Below are positions 1 through 5,053 of a stretch of DNA of 5,053 bases, one piece after another. The position numbers and the translations under genes are program-made. This DNA is from Desulfobacterales bacterium (GTDB lineage: Bacteria > Desulfobacterota > Desulfobacteria > Desulfobacterales > UBA2174_A). Numbering within the stretch: the stretch's first letter is position 1; each line of letters begins with the position of its first letter. Location of the stretch: assembly GCA_025454075.1 (NCBI GenBank), contig JALOPD010000275.1, positions 1 through 5,053 on the forward strand, given 5' to 3'. The notes beneath the pieces were generated by a model that saw only the letters and a program-made list of their open reading frames with translations, was not told the origin of the DNA and did not search any database.

Positions 1-110
1 TTTTCGGAGGCGGCCAGTTTCTGCTGTTTTGCCTGCTCCAGCTCTTTCAGACGTTCAAATTCACGGAGAGCGAAATATTCCTCTTCTTTTTCTGTCGGTT
101 GTACGGGCAT
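1..110 (-). CDS. Small charged protein, N-terminal fragment (possible zf-TFIIB-type zinc-finger family)
   Basis: The reading frame opens at ATG (complement of 108-110) and runs off the left edge, so only 36 residues are visible, beginning MPVQPTEKEEEYFALREF. They are rich in Glu, Lys and Gln and predict one continuous amphipathic helix with no signal peptide or membrane segment. A good ribosome site, AAGGAG (complement of 118-123), sits 7 nt before the ATG, which supports this start. The pattern of a 'TEKEEEYFA' opening followed by a charged helix resembles, from memory, small bacterial proteins that continue into a four-cysteine TFIIB-type zinc ribbon. The cysteines would lie outside this window, so that assignment is an inference. 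The call as a real gene is firmer than the family call. It points away from the aminotransferase gene's upstream side and shares no operon with anything visible. Confidence 0.6.
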   Translation of the reverse strand, partial: MPVQPTEKEEEYFALREFERLKELEQAKQQKLAASE

Positions 111-158
111 CTGGTTTCTCCTTGTGTTTGTCCGATGAAAAAAATAACGTTGATACGC

Positions 159-191
159 ATTATATTTACTGGTTGCACTATGGTGTGTCAA
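159..191 (-). promoter_or_regulatory. Putative promoter of the left-edge gene
   Basis: Read on the minus strand, a perfect TATAAT (complement of 159-164) lies about 49 bases before the ATG at 110, and a perfect TTGACA (complement of 186-191) lies upstream. The spacer between them is 21 nt, longer than the usual 16-18 for sigma-70, so the two boxes may not work as a pair. The AT-rich setting makes chance matches easier. The position relative to a gene with a good ribosome site is the main support. Confidence 0.4.
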
Positions 192-694
192 TAAAAAAAT
201 CCAGCTTCACATTAATCCGATTGATGCAGACGGGCATGATCGCAGCTGTCATCCTGCTTGTCATCTCAACATTTACCGATGATGGTGGGGGAGGGACCAC
301 TCTTGGGTTTCTAAATTCCGGCCGTTTCGTAGTAAACACTTAGGCTCTATGTCGGCCATAACCATCTTGGCACAATTTTCGCGTGCGGATGTTCAATGGA
401 GGAAGAGATTCAGGGGGGTAACATTCTGCTATGAATCCAATCTCTGGGGATTTTGGAACCTTTGAGGTTTTTCGTCGGGTAATCTCAAACAAAACGCAAC
501 TCAGAAATGTGTGGATATGATATTGGCTGGGAGAAGCCTGGATAGATTGTGTCGCGGGGATATATCCAGCAAAAATTGATTGCCGCCATCCTGGTGCTAC
601 TGACAGCTAACTCTCGGCCCCAGTTGTTGCGTAGAAAAGATTGATACTAGTCGCATAACGAACGAGGCCCGCAAGGTCTTTTCGTTGTTTCGGT
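192..694. other. AT-richer intergenic stretch with no supportable gene
   Basis: This half-kilobase is clearly less GC-rich than the genes to its right. I see no tRNA, rRNA, transposase or recognisable protein. The frame open through 224-343 (plus) could make a 39-residue peptide with a short hydrophobic stretch (MIAAVILLVI) but has no ribosome site. An 88-codon frame on the minus strand (343-606) is free of stops but has no ATG or GTG, only internal TTG codons. A 7-bp inverted repeat, CTGGATA/TATCCAG, lies near 538-570 and includes the 10-bp palindrome GGATATATCC; no U tract follows directly. The stretch could be decayed or acquired DNA. Confidence 0.5.
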
Positions 695-2032
695 TCAAGC
701 TGGCAAAACCTTTCTGAGGGATTTGTCTATGCGATCCGCCACCAGATCGATCTCGTCCTCCGTGATCACGAAGGGCGGGGCGACGATGAGGCCGTCGCCG
801 TCGGTGCCGGCCATGCCGATGGATTTGTAGAGGATGACTCCCTGATCGAAGAGCGCCTGCCAGAGGCGTTCGGTCAGCTTTTCGGAGCGCGGGAAGGGCT
901 TCAGGGTTTGGCGGTCCTGGACGAACTCGACCCCCCACATCATGCCGATGCCGCGGATGTCGGCCACGCGGGGCGAGTCGGCCAGCGCTGCGTGCAGGCG
1001 CTCACCGATCCGGCGGCCCAGGTCCGCGGCGCGTTCGACCAGGTTGTCGCGCTCCAGGATCCTCACGGCGGCCAGACCCGCGGCGCAGGCGATGCCGCTG
1101 TGGCTGAACGTCCCGCCGTGAGCGAAGTTGCCGTTGCTGGCGCGCACGGCCTCCATCAGGGCCGTGGTCGTCGCCACCGCCGAGAGCGCCAGCGTCCCGC
1201 CCGACAGCCCCTTGCCCAGCACCAGCAGGTCGGGGACCACGCCGTAATGCCCGGCCGCGAACCACTTGCCGGTGCGGCCCATGCCGCACATGACCTCGTC
1301 CAGGATCAGCAGGACGCCGTGGCGGTCGCAGATCTCGCGCACCAGGGGCCAGTACCCCTCGGGCGGCGGGCAGACGGCGATGCTGGCGCCGCCGACGGTC
1401 TCGGCGATGAAGGCCGAGACGGCCGGCGGCCCGATGTTCTGGATCGTTTCGTCCAGCGCCAGCGCGCAGCGCAGGCCGCAGGCCGGGAAGGAGAGCCCGT
1501 AGGAGCAGCGCAGGCAGTAGGGCGGCGGGATGTGCACGGCGTCGCGCAACATGGGGTAGAAGGGCAGGCGGAAGGAGGTTCGGCCGGCCGCGGCAAGGGC
1601 GCCCATGGTCAGGCCGTGGTAGGACTTCCAGCGCGATACCAGCACCTGGCGCTCGGGGTTGCCGCGCGCGAGATGGATCTGGCGGGCCAGCTTGACGGCG
1701 GTTTCGACCGCCTCGGAGCCGGAGGACATGAAGTAGAAGCGGTCCAGGCCGGCGGGGGCATGGGCCGCGAGCGCGGCGGCCAGGTCCTCCACCGCCGAGG
1801 TGGCGAACATCGTGGGATGAACGTAGGAAAGCGTCACCAGCTGGTCGTACACCGCCCGGGCGATCTCCTCGCGGCCGTGGCCGACGTTGACGACCACGGC
1901 GCCGCCGCTGGCGTCGAGAAAGCGCCTGCCGTCAGCGGTTTCGATCCAGGCCCCCTTCGACCGGCCGGCCAGAGGAAGCTGTTTGTCCAGCACCCGATGA
2001 AATACTGCGCCTGGAATGGGGCTCATGTTCAA
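695..2032 (-). CDS. Class III PLP-dependent aminotransferase (omega-transaminase type)
   Basis: A complete 445-residue cytoplasmic enzyme of the class III (fold type I) aminotransferases, which move an amino group from an amino acid or amine to a 2-oxo acid using pyridoxal phosphate. Landmarks in order: phosphate-binding SSGSEA (103-108), the cofactor-stacking segment WKSYHG (135-140), E211 in the IAETVGG segment, the cofactor-nitrogen aspartate D245 in LILDEVMCGMGRTG, the Schiff-base lysine K274 in LVLGKGLSGG, and T308 in GGTFSHSG. Length is normal for the family. The substrate cannot be read from sequence; relatives include omega-amino acid:pyruvate and beta-alanine transaminases. Four cysteines (C173, C176, C185, C189) form a compact cluster. 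The start is ambiguous: TTG (complement of 2030-2032) has AAAGGA six bases upstream, while the ATG two codons later is 12 bases from it. The gene stands alone, divergent from the ThiS/MoaD-like gene. It has no obvious intrinsic terminator downstream. Confidence 0.95.
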   Translation of the reverse strand: MNMSPIPGAVFHRVLDKQLPLAGRSKGAWIETADGRRFLDASGGAVVVNVGHGREEIARAVYDQLVTLSYVHPTMFATSAVEDLAAALAAHAPAGLDRFYFMSSGSEAVETAVKLARQIHLARGNPERQVLVSRWKSYHGLTMGALAAAGRTSFRLPFYPMLRDAVHIPPPYCLRCSYGLSFPACGLRCALALDETIQNIGPPAVSAFIAETVGGASIAVCPPPEGYWPLVREICDRHGVLLILDEVMCGMGRTGKWFAAGHYGVVPDLLVLGKGLSGGTLALSAVATTTALMEAVRASNGNFAHGGTFSHSGIACAAGLAAVRILERDNLVERAADLGRRIGERLHAALADSPRVADIRGIGMMWGVEFVQDRQTLKPFPRSEKLTERLWQALFDQGVILYKSIGMAGTDGDGLIVAPPFVITEDEIDLVADRIDKSLRKVLPA

Positions 2033-2056
2033 TCGACGTCCTTTCTGTATTCGTCA

Positions 2057-2097
2057 GCGGTCCGGACCGCGGAACCCGGAGCAATGAAATTCCGCGG
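2057..2097. promoter_or_regulatory. Overlapping inverted repeats upstream of the aminotransferase gene
   Basis: Two inverted repeats overlap here. The first is a perfect 14-bp palindrome, GCGGTCCGGACCGC (2057-2070), about 25 bases before the aminotransferase start. The second is a perfect 8-bp pair, CCGCGGAA (2067-2074) and TTCCGCGG (2090-2097), with a 15-nt loop. The first shares its last four bases with the left arm of the second, so as RNA the two hairpins would exclude each other. The position suits an operator or leader structure of the aminotransferase gene. No matching regulator gene is in the window, and GC-rich DNA produces such palindromes by chance, so a regulatory role is inferred. 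Confidence 0.35.
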
Positions 2098-2223
2098 ATC
2101 GCTGCGGCAACCCCTACCTTATAATCGCTTGATTGCCAACCGGGGGAGGCCCCGCCGGCCAATCCGGGCAAGCCCCGGGCGGCGCGAATTGACTGTGGGC
2201 AAATGGTGGCTAGTATCTGCCAG

Positions 2224-2371
2224 CTAATGCCCATCCATAAAAGGCGTCTTTCGGCCCATGCAGGCGTTCTCGCTCTTCGCCATCCTCGGCGTAGACGGAC
2301 TACGCCTGCGGTTGCGAAATCGCTGCGGCCTTGGCCTGAACCGCAATCCGCCCTTTCTGGATGGACACTAG
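2224..2371. repeat. Palindromic element A (148 bp, centred hairpin)
   Basis: The outer arms are 23 nt each (2224-2246 and 2349-2371) and match at 19 positions when one is reverse-complemented; both include the core CCATCCA/TGGATGG. The exact centre holds a perfect hairpin: GGCGTAG (2288-2294), loop ACGGA, CTACGCC (2300-2306). The regions between show patchy complementarity, so the whole could fold as one long imperfect stem. No transposase is encoded, and no convincing target-site duplication is seen. The element ends 30 bp before the ribosome site of the ThiS/MoaD-like gene. Three of the four arm mismatches become G-U pairs if the minus strand is transcribed, so the RNA fold would be better on that strand. 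It has the look of a non-autonomous or REP-like repeat; element B (3944-4068) shares its plan. Confidence 0.75.
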
Positions 2372-2400
2372 TTAACCACGCCGTTTCGAAAACCCGAATC

Positions 2401-2407
2401 AAGGAGG
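2401..2407 (+). promoter_or_regulatory. Strong ribosome binding site of the ThiS/MoaD-like gene
   Basis: AAGGAGG is a full Shine-Dalgarno match, 8 nt before the ATG at 2416. It fixes the start there, although the same frame is open upstream through palindromic element A as far as an ATG at 2203. Confidence 0.85.
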
Positions 2408-2415
2408 AAGTCCCG

Positions 2416-2652
2416 ATGAACATCGCCCTGAAGTGTTTCGCCACCCTGGCCGAAGCCGACAAATGCGACTACCACAGCAGCACGACGAAAAACCTGCCGG
2501 AGGGGGCGACGGTCAGCCGGCTAATGGAGCAGGCCGGAATCCCCCACAAGGACGTCCAACTGATCTTCGTCAACGGCCAGAAGGCCGCCCTCGACACGGT
2601 TCTGCGCGACGGAGACCAGGTCGGTCTGGCGCCGGCCACCGGAGGCATGTGA
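2416..2652 (+). CDS. ThiS/MoaD-like ubiquitin-fold sulfur carrier ending in GGM
   Basis: A complete 78-residue cytoplasmic protein with the beta-grasp pattern of ThiS and MoaD. These carriers take up sulfur as a C-terminal thiocarboxylate, after adenylation by a ThiF/MoeB-type enzyme, and deliver it to thiamine, molybdopterin/tungstopterin or amino acid synthesis. Visible marks are the N-terminal strand (IALKCFATL), the segment LPEGATVSRLMEQAGIP (28-43), the strand VQLIFVNGQKAALDTVL (47-63), the turn RDGDQVGLAP (64-73), and the C-terminal ATGGM. The IFVNG...LDTVLxDGDxVG pattern is like carriers often found beside tungsten-type aldehyde:ferredoxin oxidoreductases, but no such gene is in this window. 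The di-glycine is followed by one Met, whereas active carriers normally end at Gly-Gly. This Met would have to be removed, or the protein is not a sulfur donor. The start is set by the strong ribosome site. The lipoprotein gene follows after 96 nt. Confidence 0.85.
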   Translation: MNIALKCFATLAEADKCDYHSSTTKNLPEGATVSRLMEQAGIPHKDVQLIFVNGQKAALDTVLRDGDQVGLAPATGGM

Positions 2653-2748
2653 CCGCGCGCGAAGAGCGCCAAAAAACAGTTGTACCGACGATCGTTTTCG
2701 AATACTCTCCATTCACATTAGCAACGGCTGAAAGGAGGAACGTATTCT

Positions 2749-3204
2749 ATGTCGATTCGCAGGACGATAGTCGCGATGGCAACCGTGGGACTGGCACTGC
2801 TGATGGTGGCTTCCTGCGCCATGTTCGAAAAAAGTCCGGCCAAGCCCGAGGCCGCAGCGAAGAAACTGCCCGACGTGCGCGAGTTCGGCGACATCCTGAT
2901 CCCCAGGGAGATGGACATCAACAAGGAGTCCTCGGTGATCCAGAGCCGGGACGGAATGAACGTGGGTGTCTTGCACCTCAACGGCCGCGTCGAGCAGACC
3001 TCGCTCATCCGCTATTTCCAGAACAACATGGCGAACGAAGGCTGGCGCCAGATCGGCCAGTTCCGGTCGCCCCAGTCGCTCATGATTTTTCAGAAGGGGC
3101 GGCGCATGGCCGTTATCGTCATCGAGGACAGCGACTTCGAGACCTTTGCCGACGTATGGGTGGTCCCGATGAACGAGTCCGTCGACGCCCTGGCGCCGAA
3201 ATGA
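2749..3204 (+). CDS. Small lipoprotein of unknown function
   Basis: A complete 151-residue protein with a lipoprotein signal: positive n-region (RR at 4-5), hydrophobic stretch IVAMATVGLALLMV and lipobox VASC with the lipidated cysteine at C23. The residue after it is Ala, not Asp, so outer-membrane sorting is expected. A low-complexity Ala/Lys/Pro linker (27-41) leads to a compact domain of about 100 residues. Recognisable elements are FGDILIPREMDI (46-57), GVLHLNGRVEQTSLIRYFQNNM (73-94), GWRQIGQFRSPQSLMIFQKGRR (98-119) and AVIVIEDSDF (121-130). The alternating strand-helix pattern suggests a small alpha/beta fold. I recall similar lipoproteins in Desulfobacterota but cannot name a family with confidence. 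AGGAGG (2733-2738) lies 10 nt before the ATG. The glycosylase gene starts 24 nt after the stop, which suggests co-transcription; a shared function is not implied. Confidence 0.85.
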   Translation: MSIRRTIVAMATVGLALLMVASCAMFEKSPAKPEAAAKKLPDVREFGDILIPREMDINKESSVIQSRDGMNVGVLHLNGRVEQTSLIRYFQNNMANEGWRQIGQFRSPQSLMIFQKGRRMAVIVIEDSDFETFADVWVVPMNESVDALAPK

Positions 3205-3228
3205 GGCCTGTCCTCCGGGGCCGCCGCC

Positions 3229-3945
3229 ATGGTCGACCGTAGCGGATTCATCGCCGTCCTCGACGAGCTGGCAGGCACTCTGGAGCGCTGGGCCGAGGCC
3301 GGCGTGCGCGGGGTGCCCGGTTCGCCGGAGAGCCGCGAGATCCTTGCGGGCTGGGGTCGCGGGCTCGCGCCGCGGCCGGCGCCGCCGGAACCCGAGAGCC
3401 TGGAGGACATCCGCGCGCACCTCGGGGACTGCCGGCGCTGCAAGCTCTGCCACGGCCGGACGACCATCGTGTTCGGCGCGGGCCACCCGCGGGCGCGGCT
3501 CATGTTCGTCGGAGAAGGGCCCGGCCAGGATGAGGACCGCGCGGGCGAGCCCTTCGTGGGCGCGGCCGGGCAGCTGCTGAACCGCATCATCGAGGCCATC
3601 GCGCTGCGCCGCGAGGACGTCTACATCGCCAACGTGGTCAAGTGCCGGCCGCCCGGCAATCGAGTCCCGGAGCCGGACGAGATCGCCACCTGCTCACCGT
3701 TCCTGCGCCGCCAGATCGCCGCCATCCGGCCCCTGTTCATCTGCACCCTGGGAAGCTGCGCCGCGCAGACCCTGCTTGACACCCCCCAGGCCGTTTCCAG
3801 GCTCCGCGGCCGGTTTTTCGATTTCGAGGGCATCCGGCTGCTGCCCACCTTCCACCCCGCCTACCTGCTGCGCGACCCCGAAAAGAAGCGCGAGGTCTGG
3901 GAGGACATGAAGCTCCTGATGAAAGAATTCCCCTATGAGACCTGA
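3229..3945 (+). CDS. udg: Family 4 uracil-DNA glycosylase (4Fe-4S, UDGa type)
   Basis: A complete 238-residue base-excision repair enzyme that removes uracil, the product of cytosine deamination, from DNA. The iron-sulfur ligands expected for family 4 are present: C68 and C71 (CRRC), C139 (VVKCRPPGNR) and C155 (EIATC), with 15 residues between the last two. Active-site marks are GEGPGQDED (95-103), PFVGAAGQLLNR (108-119), N135 in IANVVKCRPP, and the HP motif in TFHPAYLLR (H209-P210). The first motif reads GEGPG where family members usually have GEAPG. A 60-residue N-terminal extension with an LxxLxxxLERWAEAGVRGVP helix precedes the catalytic domain; similar extensions occur, as I recall, in deltaproteobacterial members. 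The start at 3229 lacks a good ribosome site, so translation probably depends on the lipoprotein gene 24 nt upstream. Its last 11 nt overlap a possible nfeD ATG (3935), and its stop codon touches palindromic element B. Confidence 0.95.
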   Translation: MVDRSGFIAVLDELAGTLERWAEAGVRGVPGSPESREILAGWGRGLAPRPAPPEPESLEDIRAHLGDCRRCKLCHGRTTIVFGAGHPRARLMFVGEGPGQDEDRAGEPFVGAAGQLLNRIIEAIALRREDVYIANVVKCRPPGNRVPEPDEIATCSPFLRRQIAAIRPLFICTLGSCAAQTLLDTPQAVSRLRGRFFDFEGIRLLPTFHPAYLLRDPEKKREVWEDMKLLMKEFPYET

Positions 3946-5053
3946 TGGTTTCGTAAAAAGCCCAATCTCGGCGTTGCGCTTCATTTCACAGGCGCTGCGG
4001 CGTACGGGAAGTACGCCTCGCGCCGCGAGATTCGCGCGCCTTGATCTTGGGCTTTTTACGAAACCATCCTATTGGAACATCTTTTGCGACGGCCTCAGCT
4101 TTCGGACCGCAGCCTATGCGCTTGCGATCCTGCTGGGAATAAGCATGTCTCAGGCCCTGGGAGCCAGCGGCGATGTCTACATCCTGAAGGTTTCCGACGC
4201 CGTCAGCCCGGGCACGGCCGAATTCATCCACGGCGGGCTGAGCAAGGCCGAGCGCGAGGGCGCCGCCTGCGTGATCATCGAGCTCGATACGCCCGGCGGG
4301 CTGGCCGAGTCCATGCGCCGGATCGTCCAGGACATCCTGGCGAGCCCGCTGACCGTTGTGGTGTACGTGTCCCCCGCCGGTGCGCGGGCGGCCTCGGCCG
4401 GGGTGATGATCACCATGGCGGCGGACATCGCCGCCATGGCGCCCGGAACCAACATCGGCGCCGCGCACCCGGTGGGCGCCGGCGGGCAGGCGGTCGAGGG
4501 CCCGATGGCCGACAAGGTGGTCAACGACATGGTCGCGCATGCCCGCAGCGTGGCCGAGCGCCGCGGCCGCAACGCCCAGTGGGTGGAGAAGGCCATCCGC
4601 GAGAGCGTGTCGGCCACCGAAACCGAAGCGCTGAAGGAAGGGGTCATCGACCTGATCGCGCGCGACACCGCGGACCTCATCCGGCAGATCGACGGCCGTA
4701 CCCCGGCCGGCAAGAGCCGGCTGGCGCTCGACCCGGCGCGCATGACCGAGGTCGAGGAGGGACTGCGCACGCGGGTGCTGCGGGCGGTCGCCAACCCCAC
4801 CATCGCCTACCTGCTGCTCATGATCGGACTGGCCGGGATCTACTTCGAGCTCGCCCACCCGGGGGCGGTCCTGCCGGGGGTGGTGGGCGGGATCTGCCTG
4901 GTGCTCGCCTTCTTCGCGCTGCAGACCCTGCCGGTCAACGTCGCCGGGATCCTACTGATCGCGCTGGCGGTGGTCTTCTTCATCCTTGAGATGAAGGTCA
5001 CGAGCTACGGGATGCTGAGCGTGGCGGGCACGGCGGCGCTGCTGCTGGGCTCG
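3935..5053 (+). CDS. nfeD: NfeD-type membrane serine protease, 3' end missing
   Basis: The 5' part of a long-form NfeD protein, a ClpP/crotonase-like Ser-Lys protease facing the periplasm, joined to membrane helices and usually partnered with a stomatin/slipin. Counting from the internal ATG at 4145 as residue 1: protease core VYILKVSDAVSPGTAEFI (11-28), IIELDTPGG (44-52), SPAGARAASAG (76-86) with likely catalytic S84, MAPGTNIGAAHPV (98-110), and likely catalytic K124 in DKVVND. Four hydrophobic segments follow at about 219-236, 241-260, 264-283 and 287-303; the last is cut by the window end. The start is the problem. The h-region AAYALAILLGISMSQALG lies mostly before 4145, with no ATG, GTG or TTG between it and palindromic element B. 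The frame stays open back to ATG 3935, which overlaps udg by 11 nt and has only a weak GAAAGA upstream, so I list that start. A start at 4145 (weak GGGA) would lose the signal sequence. Confidence 0.85.
   Translation, partial: MRPDGFVKSPISALRFISQALRRTGSTPRAARFARLDLGLFTKPSYWNIFCDGLSFRTAAYALAILLGISMSQALGASGDVYILKVSDAVSPGTAEFIHGGLSKAEREGAACVIIELDTPGGLAESMRRIVQDILASPLTVVVYVSPAGARAASAGVMITMAADIAAMAPGTNIGAAHPVGAGGQAVEGPMADKVVNDMVAHARSVAERRGRNAQWVEKAIRESVSATETEALKEGVIDLIARDTADLIRQIDGRTPAGKSRLALDPARMTEVEEGLRTRVLRAVANPTIAYLLLMIGLAGIYFELAHPGAVLPGVVGGICLVLAFFALQTLPVNVAGILLIALAVVFFILEMKVTSYGMLSVAGTAALLLGS
3944..4068. repeat. Palindromic element B (125 bp) across the udg-nfeD junction
   Basis: The terminal inverted repeats are perfect over 22 bp (3944-3965 and 4047-4068), beginning GATGGTTTCGTAAAAAGCCC. 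Near the middle lies a second perfect hairpin: GGCGTAC (3999-4005), loop GGGAA, GTACGCC (4011-4017), extended by GGCGC/GCGCC outside a small internal loop. The left end starts inside the glycosylase stop codon. A GGGC followed by TTTTT at the inner side of each arm, on opposite strands, gives a terminator-like signal in both directions, so the element may end or weaken transcription between udg and nfeD. It encodes no transposase, yet it is open in the nfeD frame and would encode 42 residues including ALRRTGSTPRAARFARLDLG. From memory, similar peptides and TTTCGTAAAAAG ends recur in Desulfobacterales genomes. A direct repeat is at most CT or CCT, so insertion is inferred from the structure, not from flanking duplications. 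Confidence 0.85.

Noticed and set aside
224..343. 39-residue plus-strand frame with a hydrophobic stretch
   Set aside because: No Shine-Dalgarno sequence precedes it, and the hydrophobic part is short. The longer version starting at 29 overlaps the better-supported minus-strand gene fragment.
343..606. 88-codon stop-free frame on the minus strand in the AT-richer region
   Set aside because: It has no ATG or GTG, no ribosome site and a translation I do not recognise; a frame of this length can occur by chance. It might be a decayed gene, but nothing supports that.
661..690. Possible hairpin terminator (AACGA...TCGTT) after the aminotransferase gene
   Set aside because: The stem pairs only with a G-U wobble on the plus strand and contains a bulge; on the minus strand, where the gene would need it, the inner stem has a mismatch.
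2120..2125. Perfect TATAAT on the plus strand as a promoter for the ThiS/MoaD-like gene
   Set aside because: No -35-like hexamer lies 16-18 bases upstream, and it would give a leader of nearly 290 bases running through element A.
908..2227. Long plus-strand open frame opposite the aminotransferase
   Set aside because: It is the mirror of a GC-rich gene. Its translation is rich in Gly, Ala, Arg, His and Gln with no domain, and the minus-strand product has a full set of active-site motifs.
2203..2415. Upstream extension of the ThiS/MoaD-like frame through element A
   Set aside because: The carrier has a full ribosome site and an ATG at 2416 matching the family's usual N-terminus. The upstream part is element sequence and not protein-like.
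2679..2714. TTGTAC ... TACTCT with a 17-nt spacer before the lipoprotein gene
   Set aside because: Each hexamer matches the sigma-70 consensus at only about three positions, so it cannot be told from chance.
3986..4858. Long minus-strand open frame opposite nfeD
   Set aside because: It is a shadow of the NfeD coding strand: low-complexity Gly/His/Arg/Asp composition, while the plus strand gives clear protease motifs.
1..5053. CRISPR array, tRNA, rRNA or transposase gene
   Set aside because: No spaced direct repeats, cloverleaf, ribosomal RNA signature or transposase/integrase motif was found on either strand by eye.

Overview
The window looks like chromosomal DNA from a GC-rich, Gram-negative bacterium, most likely a member of the Desulfobacterota (former Deltaproteobacteria). 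The reasons are the GC-rich codon use, a lipoprotein signal in a small conserved-looking protein, the neighbourhood of a family 4 uracil-DNA glycosylase followed by an NfeD-type membrane protease, and a ThiS/MoaD-like protein of the kind common in anaerobes. The lineage is an inference from gene content; no rRNA or other marker is present.

Layout. Bases 1-110 (minus strand) hold the first 36 codons of a small charged protein that runs off the left edge. It has a clear ribosome site and a TATAAT box behind it. Bases 192-694 are visibly more AT-rich than the rest and contain no gene I can support. Bases 695-2032 (minus strand) encode a complete class III PLP-dependent aminotransferase with all key active-site residues. 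Its upstream region (2033-2415) contains a cluster of short inverted repeats next to the gene and then a ~148-bp palindromic element. From 2416 on, four plus-strand genes follow: a ThiS/MoaD-like sulfur carrier ending in GGM, an outer-membrane-type lipoprotein, a family 4 uracil-DNA glycosylase, and the first part of an NfeD serine protease that is cut by the right edge.

The most interesting feature is a pair of palindromic elements (2224-2371 and 3944-4068). They differ in their outer arms but share one plan: long terminal inverted repeats, imperfect inner arms, and an almost exactly centred hairpin with a 7-bp stem and 5-nt loop (GGCGTA-C/G, five bases, mirror). One lies just upstream of the ThiS/MoaD-like gene. 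The other lies across the junction between the glycosylase and nfeD: its left end falls in the glycosylase stop codon, and it is open in the nfeD frame. The only ATG ahead of the nfeD signal sequence is upstream of this element, so the predicted NfeD precursor would carry about 42 element-encoded residues.

Gene cooperation is limited. The glycosylase (DNA repair), lipoprotein and NfeD are co-directional and closely spaced and may share a transcript, although the palindrome between glycosylase and nfeD could act as a terminator. The aminotransferase diverges from them. No complete new defence or metabolic system is visible; the element family is the best candidate for something under-described.
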